From assembly GCA_024229115.1 (NCBI GenBank), contig JAAEST010000033.1, positions 124,001 through 188,000 of the forward strand: DNA of 64,000 bases, written 5' to 3'. Below are positions 17,854 to 26,552 of this stretch, one piece after another (the first letter of the stretch is position 1; each line of letters begins with the position of its first letter). Source of the stretch: Oligoflexia bacterium (GTDB lineage: Bacteria; Bdellovibrionota; Bacteriovoracia; Bacteriovoracales; Bacteriovoracaceae). Under the pieces are notes generated by a model. That model had not been told where the DNA came from. It saw only the letters and a list, made by a program, of their open reading frames with translations, and ran no database searches. A program made the translations under genes and the position numbers.

Positions 17854-18621
17854 TTATATTTTTGGTGGCCAAGGAATAAATCGACTCGTTGATTTCATAT
17901 AATCTAAATACTCAGGATACTCTTTATACTTTTCTTCAAGAAATGGAATTCCTGAAAACTTTATAAGGCTCCAATTTAAAATGGCCGGACCAATAAAAAT
18001 AAAGAAGTTCATTTCAACACTTAAGGCGATGAGAGCAATTGACCACCAGAAAAGGGCTTCTCCAAAATAATTAGGATGTTGGCTATAATACCAAAGGCCT
18101 TCTTTACAAGGCTTATTTTGGTTTCCCTCTTTTCTTTTAAATTTATCTTTTTGATAGTCAGCAATACTTTCAGTCAGGAGTCCAATGAAGGCTAAGGTTG
18201 TTCCTATAATTAATAAAAGAAGATTATACTTAATTTCATTTTGTTTAAATAAAAGAATAGGGCTTGCACATAGAATGGAGAAAATCGCTTGAAAAGTGAA
18301 GACTTTAAAATATGAGTGAAGATAGAAATTTCCTTTCCATTGCTCTTTCATTTTCTTATAGCGAAAGTCTTCTCCCGTTCGCTTATTTCTTTGATAGATA
18401 TAGTAAGTAAGTCTTAAAGACCAGACGAGGGTATACAGAAAAATGATGATGTAGGGAAGAGACCAAGATTGAAAATTGGTATTAACAGCATACGCCATAA
18501 GAAGAAAGGCAAGTCCCCAGGCCAGATCAATGACACTCATATCTTTTGTCGCGAGAGAAATAATGAAGAAAATATTAAACAAGGCAAAAGTTCCAATAAT
18601 TGGAATAATTAAGCTTTCCAT
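17854..18621 (-). CDS. DUF1295-family integral membrane protein (steroid 5-alpha-reductase-like)
   Basis: A 255-residue protein with about six membrane helices. The C-terminal block GLWYYSQHPNYFGEALFWW, followed later by EEKYKEYPEYLDYMKSTSRFIPWPP, is the hallmark of DUF1295 proteins, relatives of steroid 5-alpha-reductases and isoprenylcysteine methyltransferases. The family has no settled bacterial function; lipid or quinone-type reduction has been suggested for relatives. It lies 9 bp from the transporter gene and probably shares its transcript. Confidence 0.88.
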   Translation of the reverse strand: MESLIIPIIGTFALFNIFFIISLATKDMSVIDLAWGLAFLLMAYAVNTNFQSWSLPYIIIFLYTLVWSLRLTYYIYQRNKRTGEDFRYKKMKEQWKGNFYLHSYFKVFTFQAIFSILCASPILLFKQNEIKYNLLLLIIGTTLAFIGLLTESIADYQKDKFKRKEGNQNKPCKEGLWYYSQHPNYFGEALFWWSIALIALSVEMNFFIFIGPAILNWSLIKFSGIPFLEEKYKEYPEYLDYMKSTSRFIPWPPKI

Positions 18622-18630
18622 ATTTTGTTC

Positions 18631-20079
18631 CTAAAGTAGCAATGGGAAGATAAGAAGACTAAAGAGAAAGATTAAAAGTAGTCCTGAGAAGTCAAAGAGA
18701 ATTCCAGTTTTAACCATACTTTTAAGAGGAACTTTTCCTGTTCCATAAATAATTGCATTAGGAGGAGTCGATACTGGTAACATAAAACCAAAACTCGCTC
18801 CCAGTGACGCGGCAACAGTTAATTGAATAGAAACTGAATCATCAAATGATCCCGTTTCTAAGGCCCCTAATATAAGAGGAATAAGAAGTGCCGCACTTGC
18901 GGTATTCGAACTGAATTCAGAGAGGACTATTCCTGTGAAGATAATAATAAGGGTTGGTAGGATTAAACTTTGTCCATCAAATTGAAACAAGATTCTTCCT
19001 ATCTCGGCAGCAATTCCTGTTTTATCAAGCATGGATCCAAGACAAAGACCACCACCAAAAATAAAAATCGTTCCCCAGTCAATTTGTTGCCCTTCTGTCC
19101 AAGAGAGATTGGCATTACCTTCTTCGTCTTTAAGTAGAAAGAGAATGAGGGCACTAAAGAGGGCAACCATTCCCATACTAAAACGGGCAGAAAGAAAACT
19201 TGTGATTTCTAATTCAGGGGCCAGTGACTTAAAGAGTCCTGGAGTAATCCAAAATATTACTGCAAGGAAAAAGCAAAACGTAATTTGTCTCTCGGCTTTT
19301 TTCATGGGTCCTAGTTGTTCATACTTTGATTTGAAAAGCTCATTGATATCGTTAAGCTTGAGTGTTTGTTCTTTGAGAGGATGAACTTTATTTAGAATAG
19401 CAATAAGTGCAAAGAGCATCGCTAAAGAAAGTGGAAGAGCTAGAATCATCCATTTGAAGAAAGTGATATCAATATTCTGTTGTTGGAGAAATTGTAAGGC
19501 CAGCATATTTGGTGGAGAGCCAACTGGTGTGGCCACGCCACCAATGGAACTCGCAAAGGCACAAGTTAAGAGCATTTTTATTTGAAAGGATTTCTTTGTT
19601 TGTTCTTCCAAATCTTCCATCGAGCGAAGGAGGCCTAAGGCGATTGGAACCATAATGGCACAAGCTGCTGTGTTAGAAATCCACATACTTAAGGCCCAGC
19701 AAATTATACCTATAAAGAATACGATTCCGTTTAAGCTAGTTGGTCCAATATTTCTTGTGAGAAAGAAGTAGGCCATTCTTTTGTCCCAACCATGTTTTTC
19801 CATGGCCTTGGCCAGAATAAAGCTTCCTATAAAGAGGAAGATAATTTGATTTCCGAAGGCCCCAAAGGCTTCTTTTGTAGTCAGAAGTCCAAAACCTACA
19901 CAGAAACAGGGAACCATCAGGCCTGTAATAGGGAGGGGGATCATTTCTGTGAACCAAAGGATAACGATGGAGAGAAAGACCGCGAGAGCAGTAGGAGAAC
20001 TGACAGGGATAAACTGGCAAATAATGAAGGAAAGCACGATTACGGCGATTACCTTGAGAAGAGTTAAATAACTTTTCAT
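18631..20079 (-). CDS. DASS/SLC13-family sodium-coupled anion transporter
   Basis: A 482-residue inner-membrane protein with about 11-12 helices. The two inverted SNT sodium-site motifs are both present (WISNTAACAIMVP and FSSNTASAALLIP), each paired with a PxGSPPN or PxSTPPN substrate loop. Relatives carry dicarboxylates, citrate or sulfate with Na+; which anion is carried cannot be read. It is first in a minus-strand unit followed by the DUF1295 gene. Confidence 0.92.
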   Translation of the reverse strand: MKSYLTLLKVIAVIVLSFIICQFIPVSSPTALAVFLSIVILWFTEMIPLPITGLMVPCFCVGFGLLTTKEAFGAFGNQIIFLFIGSFILAKAMEKHGWDKRMAYFFLTRNIGPTSLNGIVFFIGIICWALSMWISNTAACAIMVPIALGLLRSMEDLEEQTKKSFQIKMLLTCAFASSIGGVATPVGSPPNMLALQFLQQQNIDITFFKWMILALPLSLAMLFALIAILNKVHPLKEQTLKLNDINELFKSKYEQLGPMKKAERQITFCFFLAVIFWITPGLFKSLAPELEITSFLSARFSMGMVALFSALILFLLKDEEGNANLSWTEGQQIDWGTIFIFGGGLCLGSMLDKTGIAAEIGRILFQFDGQSLILPTLIIIFTGIVLSEFSSNTASAALLIPLILGALETGSFDDSVSIQLTVAASLGASFGFMLPVSTPPNAIIYGTGKVPLKSMVKTGILFDFSGLLLIFLFSLLIFPLLL

Positions 20080-20218
20080 TGATTCCTACTTTGTCTTGAA
20101 ATTAACAACTGTCTAAAAAGTATACAGTCTAGAGCTAATGAAATTCAATACTTTCATACCCAATAAGTGGCATCTATATTGCTTATAAATCTATGAATTA
20201 CTTTATTTAGGGATTTAA

Positions 20219-21898
20219 ATGAGAGATTTAAAGAGAATTACTATTATTTGTCTTTTACAGCTGTTTATACTGCCAGCAATGGGTGCTGAAGTACGTCTTC
20301 ATAATGAGAGTGTTTCTGCCCACGAGCAGGAAGTGCTTAGAACATTAAATGAAAATCCAGCAAATAAGACTTCTGTTGTTCAATTTGATATTAAAGATAC
20401 TTACTCTCAAAGTCTTGTTCCAAAAAATCTAGAGCAAACAGATACGGGTCTATATATCCCGCCAAAGTACCCATTCTATGATGTTAAAGAAAATGTAAAA
20501 ATGCAGTATCTTCATGCCGGAGCACCAGCATTACAAAAAAGACTGGAGATGATTAGAAAGGCGAAGAAGAGAATTTCATTAGAGTACTTTATTTACGAGA
20601 AAGATAAATCAGGAAAGTTACTTCTTCATGAATTAGCAAAAAGAGCTAAAGAAGGTGTTGATGTAAGGCTTCTCGTTGATATGTCGATTTCTGTTATTGA
20701 AATTAATGAGGCCCTCGCTGAATACTTAAAGAAGAAATACAAAATGAAGATTAAGTATTACAACAGGGCCCTTGGACCGATGACGGCTCAATATAGAACT
20801 CACAGAAAGATCTTTGTAATTGATGGTGAAGAGGCCATTGTTGGTGGACGTAATATTGGTGATGATTATTTTGATGTTGATACGGAATATAACTTCCTCG
20901 ATCGTGATGTTGTGATCTGGGGAGATATGGCAAAAACTATTCAAGACAGTTTTGATTCATATTGGAATGATAAAGAGATTGTCTTAACTGCTAGAGATGT
21001 TTATGAGAGAAACTCTAAGAGACTTTTTAGAGGGGATCGTCGTGCACAAAGAAGATATGACATGCTTAGAGAGCGTGTTTATACGGCCATGAAAAAACGT
21101 GAAAAAGAGTGGTTTGAAGATAAGTCTGAATTTGCAGGACTTTCGGAGAGTATTGCAAAGACTGCAAAACCTATTCTAGAGTCATATCCAATCTATTCAT
21201 GTCCAAAGATGAGCTATATTTCAGATGCTCCTGGTGGTAAATTCTATCATCGTCTATTTAATAACTTTAAGGAGCACTTCCAATATACTGGTTACTTTAT
21301 TGAGAATAAATTTAGAGAGCTTGCAAAAGGTGAAGTGATCTTATCTTCTCCTTACTTCATGCTAAATAAGCGTTGGAGAAATCTTGTTGAAGATATGATT
21401 AAAGATCCAACAATTAAAGTAAAACTTCTTACGAATAGTTTAAATAGTACTGATGCGATTTATGTTAGTGCTAACTTCTATAGAATTATAGATTCATTAA
21501 TTGAAATGGGAATGGATACATATGTATTCAATGCTCAGTTCCCACATATTACAAAAGTACCTTATGCTCAGTCTGCTGAGACAAGATGGGGTGTTCACGC
21601 CAAGACTTTTATTGTTAACGATACAACGATGATGACCGGAACATATAATATAGATAATCGTTCAGATGTTCTTAATGCTGAATTAATGGTGATGTGTGAA
21701 GGAAGCAAAGAAATTGTTGATGATTTAAGGGCGAATATCGAAGCAAGGCTTGTCAATGCTTATAAAATGAAAGGTGAGGATAAGGCCCTAAATAGCGATG
21801 GAGAATCGGCAGATATTTATGGCGATGCTCCTAAGGGGCAAGTAAAGCTTATGAAGGCCATTACAATCCCATCATTTATTTTCCAACCGCTAATGTAG
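20219..21898 (+). CDS. Secreted phospholipase D / cardiolipin synthase-like protein
   Basis: Two HKD catalytic motifs are seen: HRKIFVIDG (H195), followed by the GGRNIGDDYFD segment, and HAKTFIVND (H460), followed by GTYNIDNRSDVLN. These form the two-half active site of the PLD superfamily. A signal peptide (about residues 1-23, ending AMGAE) sends it to the periplasm or outside, so it may act on phospholipids of its own envelope or of another cell. The 559 residues include an insert of about 130 rich in Arg and Lys between the halves. It has its own upstream gap of 139 bp and no clear terminator. Confidence 0.9.
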   Translation: MRDLKRITIICLLQLFILPAMGAEVRLHNESVSAHEQEVLRTLNENPANKTSVVQFDIKDTYSQSLVPKNLEQTDTGLYIPPKYPFYDVKENVKMQYLHAGAPALQKRLEMIRKAKKRISLEYFIYEKDKSGKLLLHELAKRAKEGVDVRLLVDMSISVIEINEALAEYLKKKYKMKIKYYNRALGPMTAQYRTHRKIFVIDGEEAIVGGRNIGDDYFDVDTEYNFLDRDVVIWGDMAKTIQDSFDSYWNDKEIVLTARDVYERNSKRLFRGDRRAQRRYDMLRERVYTAMKKREKEWFEDKSEFAGLSESIAKTAKPILESYPIYSCPKMSYISDAPGGKFYHRLFNNFKEHFQYTGYFIENKFRELAKGEVILSSPYFMLNKRWRNLVEDMIKDPTIKVKLLTNSLNSTDAIYVSANFYRIIDSLIEMGMDTYVFNAQFPHITKVPYAQSAETRWGVHAKTFIVNDTTMMTGTYNIDNRSDVLNAELMVMCEGSKEIVDDLRANIEARLVNAYKMKGEDKALNSDGESADIYGDAPKGQVKLMKAITIPSFIFQPLM

Positions 21899-21990
21899 TG
21901 AAATAGTAGGGTTTATAGCTATTTGAAATTGCTAGGAAAACCCTTCCTATTTAATCCAGAAATCCCAGTGCGATATAATAATGTAGTTAT

Positions 21991-22953
21991 ATGGAAAACA
22001 ATGAAGATAACTACATTGATATTTCTTTCGCTCTCTTAAAACGTTTAAATAGACCATTGATATTTGATGTCTATGTAAAAAGAGGGACTAAGAGTTTTTC
22101 TAAAATCTTTAAAAAGGGCGACCTTTTAGATTTTGATCGTATTCGTCTCTACGAAGAGAAGGGTGTTGATGTTTTCTATGTAACAGAAGAGGAACATAGT
22201 CTCTACTGTATCTACGTAGAGAAGCTAGGTGATGTTCTCAATGCAAAAGCAGAAACATTTAAACCTAGTGAAGCACATGAAATCTTAAAAGAGTTATCAA
22301 CACATACAATCACTGAAATTCAAAATACTCTTGAAGTGAATGATAATTCTCTTAATAATGCCAAGAATGTCGTTGATGGCTGTATTAAGAGAATCACTAA
22401 AGATCCTAAAAATGTGGTGAAGGTTTTAAAACTTCTTAGCAATCAACCTTATCAATTAAAGCATGCAGTTTCAGTCAGTATGTTCTCTGTGCTCTTGGCC
22501 ATAGCTGATGGTATTGAAAGTGATCTTAATATCCAAAGTATTGGATTAGGGGGATTCTTTCATGATATTGGAATTGGACAACTAACTTTTGATCCTGAAG
22601 ATATGAAGGTCTTAACCCCTGAGCAACGAAAAGAAATGTGGAGGCATCCTGAACTTGGTAAAGAAATGCTTGATCAAGTAAAGGGAATTAAAAGTGATGT
22701 TATTCAAATCGTTCTTCAGCATCATGAGCAACCAAATGGGCATGGTTACCCTAATGGTTTAAGAGGTCCTGAAATCTACTATCCAGCAAAAATTGTGGCG
22801 ATCGCTGATGCTTTTTGTTCTCTTATTTCAAAAAGATCATATCGTGATGCTTTTTCAATATCTGAAGCAGTTTTAAAACTTAAAGAAGATGCAGGGAAAT
22901 ATGATAAGAAAATATTAGAAACTCTGACTAAACTTGTTCTTCCAAATCTTTAA
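21991..22953 (+). CDS. HD-GYP domain cyclic-di-GMP phosphodiesterase
   Basis: Residues 1 to about 130 form an N-terminal domain also seen in the HD-GYP protein at 50477-51412. The HD-GYP domain follows: HAVSVSMF, FFHDIGIGQL (HD), a WRHPELGKEML helix, and LQHHEQPNGHGYPNGL with the full HHE and GYP signatures. It should hydrolyse c-di-GMP to pGpG or GMP. No receiver is present. Its 3' end overlaps the convergent glycosyltransferase gene by 39 bp. A TATAAT-like box lies just upstream of the ATG. Confidence 0.93.
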   Translation: MENNEDNYIDISFALLKRLNRPLIFDVYVKRGTKSFSKIFKKGDLLDFDRIRLYEEKGVDVFYVTEEEHSLYCIYVEKLGDVLNAKAETFKPSEAHEILKELSTHTITEIQNTLEVNDNSLNNAKNVVDGCIKRITKDPKNVVKVLKLLSNQPYQLKHAVSVSMFSVLLAIADGIESDLNIQSIGLGGFFHDIGIGQLTFDPEDMKVLTPEQRKEMWRHPELGKEMLDQVKGIKSDVIQIVLQHHEQPNGHGYPNGLRGPEIYYPAKIVAIADAFCSLISKRSYRDAFSISEAVLKLKEDAGKYDKKILETLTKLVLPNL

Positions 22954-23619
22954 TATCGTAAAAATAATTTTTTGCCCTGCCAATATCGTTCCTTTAAGAG
23001 TACCGGTAATTTTTGAAACCCCAATTCTCTTTTTATAAGAAACTGGAATTTCACTACATTTCAGCTTTTGTACAAGGGCCTTTCCTTGCATTTCTACAGT
23101 CCATCCAAAATCTTGATCTTCCATCTTAATATCTAATAGAGATTGATAACGGATGATTCTAAAAGGACCTAAGTCCGTAAACTCAAAGCCTCCTAGCATA
23201 TATTTCATCATTCTTGTGGCCAGCCAATTTCCGAAAACGGCTTGGGGAAGAAGGGCCCCAGGTTCATTATTGCCGCGAACACGACTTCCAATGACTAGAT
23301 CGAATCCTTTATCTATTTCACTTAAGAGCTGATTAAGTTCTGTTGGAGAATCGCTAAAGTCTCCATCTAGGAAGGCAACATATTTTGGATTATATTTATG
23401 ACAGCTTTCAATTCCCTTAAGGCAGGCACTTCCATAACCTCTTTGGAGTTGATCTACCACTTCGGTAAATTCTCTTTTTGATTTTTCTACCGTACTATCT
23501 GTTGAAGCATTGTTGACGACAATGACTTTAATAATTCTTTCTAGAGGGATATTGTCCAGAACAAGACCAATAGAATCTTCTTCATTGTAGACGGGAATGA
23601 TCACAACTGTATCTTTCAT
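22915..23619 (-). CDS. Family 2 glycosyltransferase
   Basis: A 234-residue GT-A protein: VVIIPVYNEEDSIG at the start, NNASTDSTVEK, the metal-binding FLDGDFSDSP (DxD-type), and GSRVRGNNEPGALLPQAVFGNW. The overall pattern is that of dolichyl-phosphate-type sugar transferases and their bacterial relatives. The C-terminus has a hydrophobic helix (GTILAGQKIIFTILK). It is divergent from the neighbouring GT-C-like gene with only 23 bp between start codons. The acceptor is unknown. It may supply an activated sugar for the adjacent membrane protein. Confidence 0.9.
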   Translation of the reverse strand: MKDTVVIIPVYNEEDSIGLVLDNIPLERIIKVIVVNNASTDSTVEKSKREFTEVVDQLQRGYGSACLKGIESCHKYNPKYVAFLDGDFSDSPTELNQLLSEIDKGFDLVIGSRVRGNNEPGALLPQAVFGNWLATRMMKYMLGGFEFTDLGPFRIIRYQSLLDIKMEDQDFGWTVEMQGKALVQKLKCSEIPVSYKKRIGVSKITGTLKGTILAGQKIIFTILKIWKNKFSQSF

Positions 23620-23642
23620 AGTGCCTATGGTAACTTTATCTT

Positions 23643-24911
23643 ATGAGAAGTGGCAAATCTTCAATCTTAAACGGCCTATGGCTCATGGCATGTTTCTATC
23701 TTTCTTTCATCGGAAATTATCTTTTTCCGATATCTCATCATCAAAGTTTTTTTGGTGGAGAGTACTATATTATCTTTATTCTACTGTATTCATTGTTCAC
23801 TTATATTCTGACCAAGAATTGGGTTGATCTCCCTAAGTTCAATAGCTGGATATTTATAATCGGTGCCGTAGCGTTGATATTTAGTCAGCCACTCTATGAA
23901 AATGATCATTATCGTTATCTTTGGGAAGGGAAGGTATTCCTGGAATTAAATAATCCCTACGTTCTATCGCCAAACTCTTCAGAATTATCAGGTATATTTT
24001 TTAAATTTAAAGAAAGAATAGGATTTCCAGCATTAACGACTATTTACCCTCCTTTATCACTGATATGGTTTGGTATTGGGGGAGTATTTGGACAAGAATG
24101 GGGACTCAAGATATTAATGCTACTCAACTTTTTTCTTCTTTATAAGTTCTATGAAAAACTAAAATTAAAAGTAAGACCTTTATTTCTTGTAATGCTCATG
24201 CCTATTATTCTTAAAGAGTTTATTCAGGCCATTCATATTGATTTTTTAGCCGCTTATTTCTTCTTTCTTTTCTTGCTAAAACCTACGAAGAAATTTATCT
24301 CACTGATTCTCAGTTTTAATATCAAATATCTAAGTGCGATAGGGTTTCTTGGCTACTTTAAAGAGAGAAGAAAGTTTAATTTGAAAGAAATGATTTTAAT
24401 CCTTCTTCTTCCACTTTCCTTATATTTTTTAACTAATGGTTTTACTTCTAATGAAGGTGCTCAGGCCTTTGCTAATACCTGGGTTTGGTCTCCTGGATTC
24501 TATGGTGTGATTAGTTACTTTTTCAATTACGATCACTTCTTAAGTCGTTATCTTTGCCTTGGTATCTTTGCCGTTTATTCCTTAATACTAGTCGTTCTCT
24601 ATAGAAGAAATTTAACGTGTCCTGATTTTTATTTTTATTTCTTTGCAGGAATGATGTTCTTTTCGCCAGTTTATAATGGCTGGTACGTGATTTGGATCAT
24701 TCTACCTGGACTACTCATGAATAATAAACGAGTTTTACTCTATGGTGTGAGTTCAGTTTTTTGCTATATATATTATTGGAATCCTGACTGGGTTTTATTG
24801 GGGAGAGTACTTACACACTTTCCATTTTTCTTTGTGATGAAAGATCTTCTCTATTTAGCACTTGAGCAACTAGCACCACCTAGAACGCAAAACTGTGCAC
24901 AAAATGGGTGA
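23643..24911 (+). CDS. Polytopic membrane protein, GT-C-type glycosyltransferase-like
   Basis: About ten membrane helices. After the first helices the loop YENDHYRYLWEGKVFLELNNPY is a pattern found in polyprenyl-phosphate-sugar-dependent glycosyltransferases of the GT-C superfamily, with acidic residues expected to be catalytic, followed by YPPLSLIWF. It may use the sugar activated by the divergently encoded family 2 enzyme; this is inferred from position and fold. The last 61 bp overlap the convergent radical SAM gene, and both reading frames there look coding. Confidence 0.78.
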   Translation: MRSGKSSILNGLWLMACFYLSFIGNYLFPISHHQSFFGGEYYIIFILLYSLFTYILTKNWVDLPKFNSWIFIIGAVALIFSQPLYENDHYRYLWEGKVFLELNNPYVLSPNSSELSGIFFKFKERIGFPALTTIYPPLSLIWFGIGGVFGQEWGLKILMLLNFFLLYKFYEKLKLKVRPLFLVMLMPIILKEFIQAIHIDFLAAYFFFLFLLKPTKKFISLILSFNIKYLSAIGFLGYFKERRKFNLKEMILILLLPLSLYFLTNGFTSNEGAQAFANTWVWSPGFYGVISYFFNYDHFLSRYLCLGIFAVYSLILVVLYRRNLTCPDFYFYFFAGMMFFSPVYNGWYVIWIILPGLLMNNKRVLLYGVSSVFCYIYYWNPDWVLLGRVLTHFPFFFVMKDLLYLALEQLAPPRTQNCAQNG

Positions 24912-25771
24912 TTAAGATGAACCTCTTTTGCCGCTTCTTTTAAGTTTCTACCCATATCAAATTCATCTTGATAAGCAAGAAGAGTACAGGCCTGAACTCT
25001 AAGGTGATCTTCACCTTTTCTTTTAACAATCATTCTTTCTCCAGAACACATTTGTTGTTCCGGAGTTTTATTTAGAATTCCCCAACATTCAGTAGTTATT
25101 TCAGGAACTTCTTTTTCTTTCTCCATCTCTGGAAAAATGACCATTTTCTCTTTCAGGTCGATATTAATATCATAAGAATTCAACAATTTTTGATATCCAC
25201 TTTGTGCTGCATCCATAGACTCTGATGTGAGCGATCTTCCTGCGATAGAGATATTGAATCCAGACTTATAGAGCCACTGAATACTAAGCATGGTCTTATC
25301 GAATGTCTTTTCTCCTCGTTCGCCTTCATGAATTTCCTTAGTATAATGATCTAAAGAAATTCTTAAGTGAACTTTGTCTCCAAATTCTTTAAGTAGTCCA
25401 AGTAATTTGTTTTCAACTCTTTTGATAACATTAAAAGCATTTGTCAGAACAAGAACTTCATACCCATTCTCTAGGCAAGTCTTCATGATGTCGATCATAT
25501 GCGGGTTTAGAAATGGCTCTCCACCTGTGAAACTAATCATTTGTGGACGAGATTCAAAATTTCTTAGTTCTTTTAGAGTTTTGTTCACATCATCTAAAGT
25601 GATATAGGCAAGACGGTCATTTTTCGGACTTGATTCAATATAACAGTTCTTACATTCGAGATTACATAATGTTCCAGTATTAAACCAGAGGTTCTCATAT
25701 CCTTTAAAAGGAACACTTGCTCTAGTTTCACCTTTAGCCGTTGTATATCTATCTTCAAATTTTTTATACAT
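24851..25771 (-). CDS. Radical SAM protein in an arsM operon
   Basis: The CxxxCxxC cluster motif is C36-C40-C43 (TLCNLECKNCY), followed by the FTGGEPF motif that contacts SAM and a (beta/alpha) barrel. A further Cys set lies at the C-terminus (CAQFCVLGGASC), and CWGILN, MCSGER and QACTLL lie before it, so one or more auxiliary Fe-S clusters are possible. An ATG at 25825 would overlap the DUF547 gene by 47 bp; the ATG at 25771, 7 bp after that gene's stop, is preferred (306 residues). It is third in arsM-DUF547-radical SAM. Radical SAM enzymes beside ArsM are known in arsenosugar synthesis (ArsS), but this protein is not a clear ArsS by eye. Confidence 0.88.
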   Translation of the reverse strand: MYKKFEDRYTTAKGETRASVPFKGYENLWFNTGTLCNLECKNCYIESSPKNDRLAYITLDDVNKTLKELRNFESRPQMISFTGGEPFLNPHMIDIMKTCLENGYEVLVLTNAFNVIKRVENKLLGLLKEFGDKVHLRISLDHYTKEIHEGERGEKTFDKTMLSIQWLYKSGFNISIAGRSLTSESMDAAQSGYQKLLNSYDINIDLKEKMVIFPEMEKEKEVPEITTECWGILNKTPEQQMCSGERMIVKRKGEDHLRVQACTLLAYQDEFDMGRNLKEAAKEVHLNHPFCAQFCVLGGASCSSAK

Positions 25772-25778
25772 AGAATCT

Positions 25779-26552
25779 CTATTGTTTTTTATCGTTGAGG
25801 TTCCAGTCGTAACTGGTCCAGTCATAATCTAATTTATTGGCCTTAAGGTTTTTGGCCATTTCACTATCAATTTGTCCATAACTAGCAAGCTTAGTAGCAA
25901 TAAAATGCCTAAACGACTTATGCTTATTGTTGAAATCATCTCCATACCACTTAAAAATTTTCGATAACTCAACTTTATCTTTAGATATTATATTTTTGCT
26001 CTTGTTCGTAAGGAAATTCTTTGTTGCTCTTTCTAATTGATTTTCAAGAAGATTAAATTGAAAGGCTTCGTTTAATAGAGAAGGGCAACCAATGCTTGCA
26101 CAGTTTACTGCAAAGTGTATTCTTGGCTCATCAAATTGCTTTCTAATCATTCCATGTTCGATTTGATCAAGATGAATTTTCTTACCAAAAAGTGAGATGA
26201 ACTCTTTCTTCCATGGGCTACTAAAGAAGCCTCCAAGATCTTTGATACTTTTTAAAGGATAGTTATCGATGATAAGTTTAATAGTAAATGCATTATAAGC
26301 ATTGATAAGAAAGGATAATTTCTTTGATTGTCTCCACTTCTTATACGATGTTATATTGGCGTCACTCAATTCCTTTAAGTAGGCATCGAGTTGTTTAGAG
26401 TCTTCTTTGAAACCTTGATAGTTAACAAGTGACTGATTACCTTCTACAATAACATGCTTCTTTAGTAATTCATTAAAGACTTTATGTGAATGATCAAAAC
26501 TGAATGTTTGAAAGCTATGAATTAGGCTAAAAACTAGTAAAAAAAGCTTCAT
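25779..26552 (-). CDS. Secreted DUF547 protein
   Basis: The DUF547 pattern is visible: SFLINAYNAFTIKLI, KSIKDLGGFFSSPWKK, and the signature HGMIRKQFDEPRIHFAVNCASIGCPSLLNEAF. The family is uncharacterised and often found in secreted or membrane settings. A signal peptide covers about residues 1-20. The frame begins with TTG at 26561, but the ATG at 26552 overlaps the arsM stop as TAATG with GGGAG upstream, and is preferred (257 residues). Genes of this family are recurrently seen next to arsM, which suggests a linked but unknown role. Confidence 0.9.
   Translation of the reverse strand: MKLFLLVFSLIHSFQTFSFDHSHKVFNELLKKHVIVEGNQSLVNYQGFKEDSKQLDAYLKELSDANITSYKKWRQSKKLSFLINAYNAFTIKLIIDNYPLKSIKDLGGFFSSPWKKEFISLFGKKIHLDQIEHGMIRKQFDEPRIHFAVNCASIGCPSLLNEAFQFNLLENQLERATKNFLTNKSKNIISKDKVELSKIFKWYGDDFNNKHKSFRHFIATKLASYGQIDSEMAKNLKANKLDYDWTSYDWNLNDKKQ

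Noticed and set aside
19736-20067. Overlapping frames opposite to the DASS transporter
   Set aside because: The minus-strand frame holds both SNT and PPN motifs; the other frames are shadows.
20080-20218. Regulatory elements between the DASS transporter and phospholipase-D-like genes
   Set aside because: An ACTGT/ACAGT dyad and AT-rich boxes are present but too weak to call in this base composition.
21899-21955. Terminator after the phospholipase-D-like gene
   Set aside because: GGGTTT and AAACCC can pair, but the loop is long and no T tract follows.
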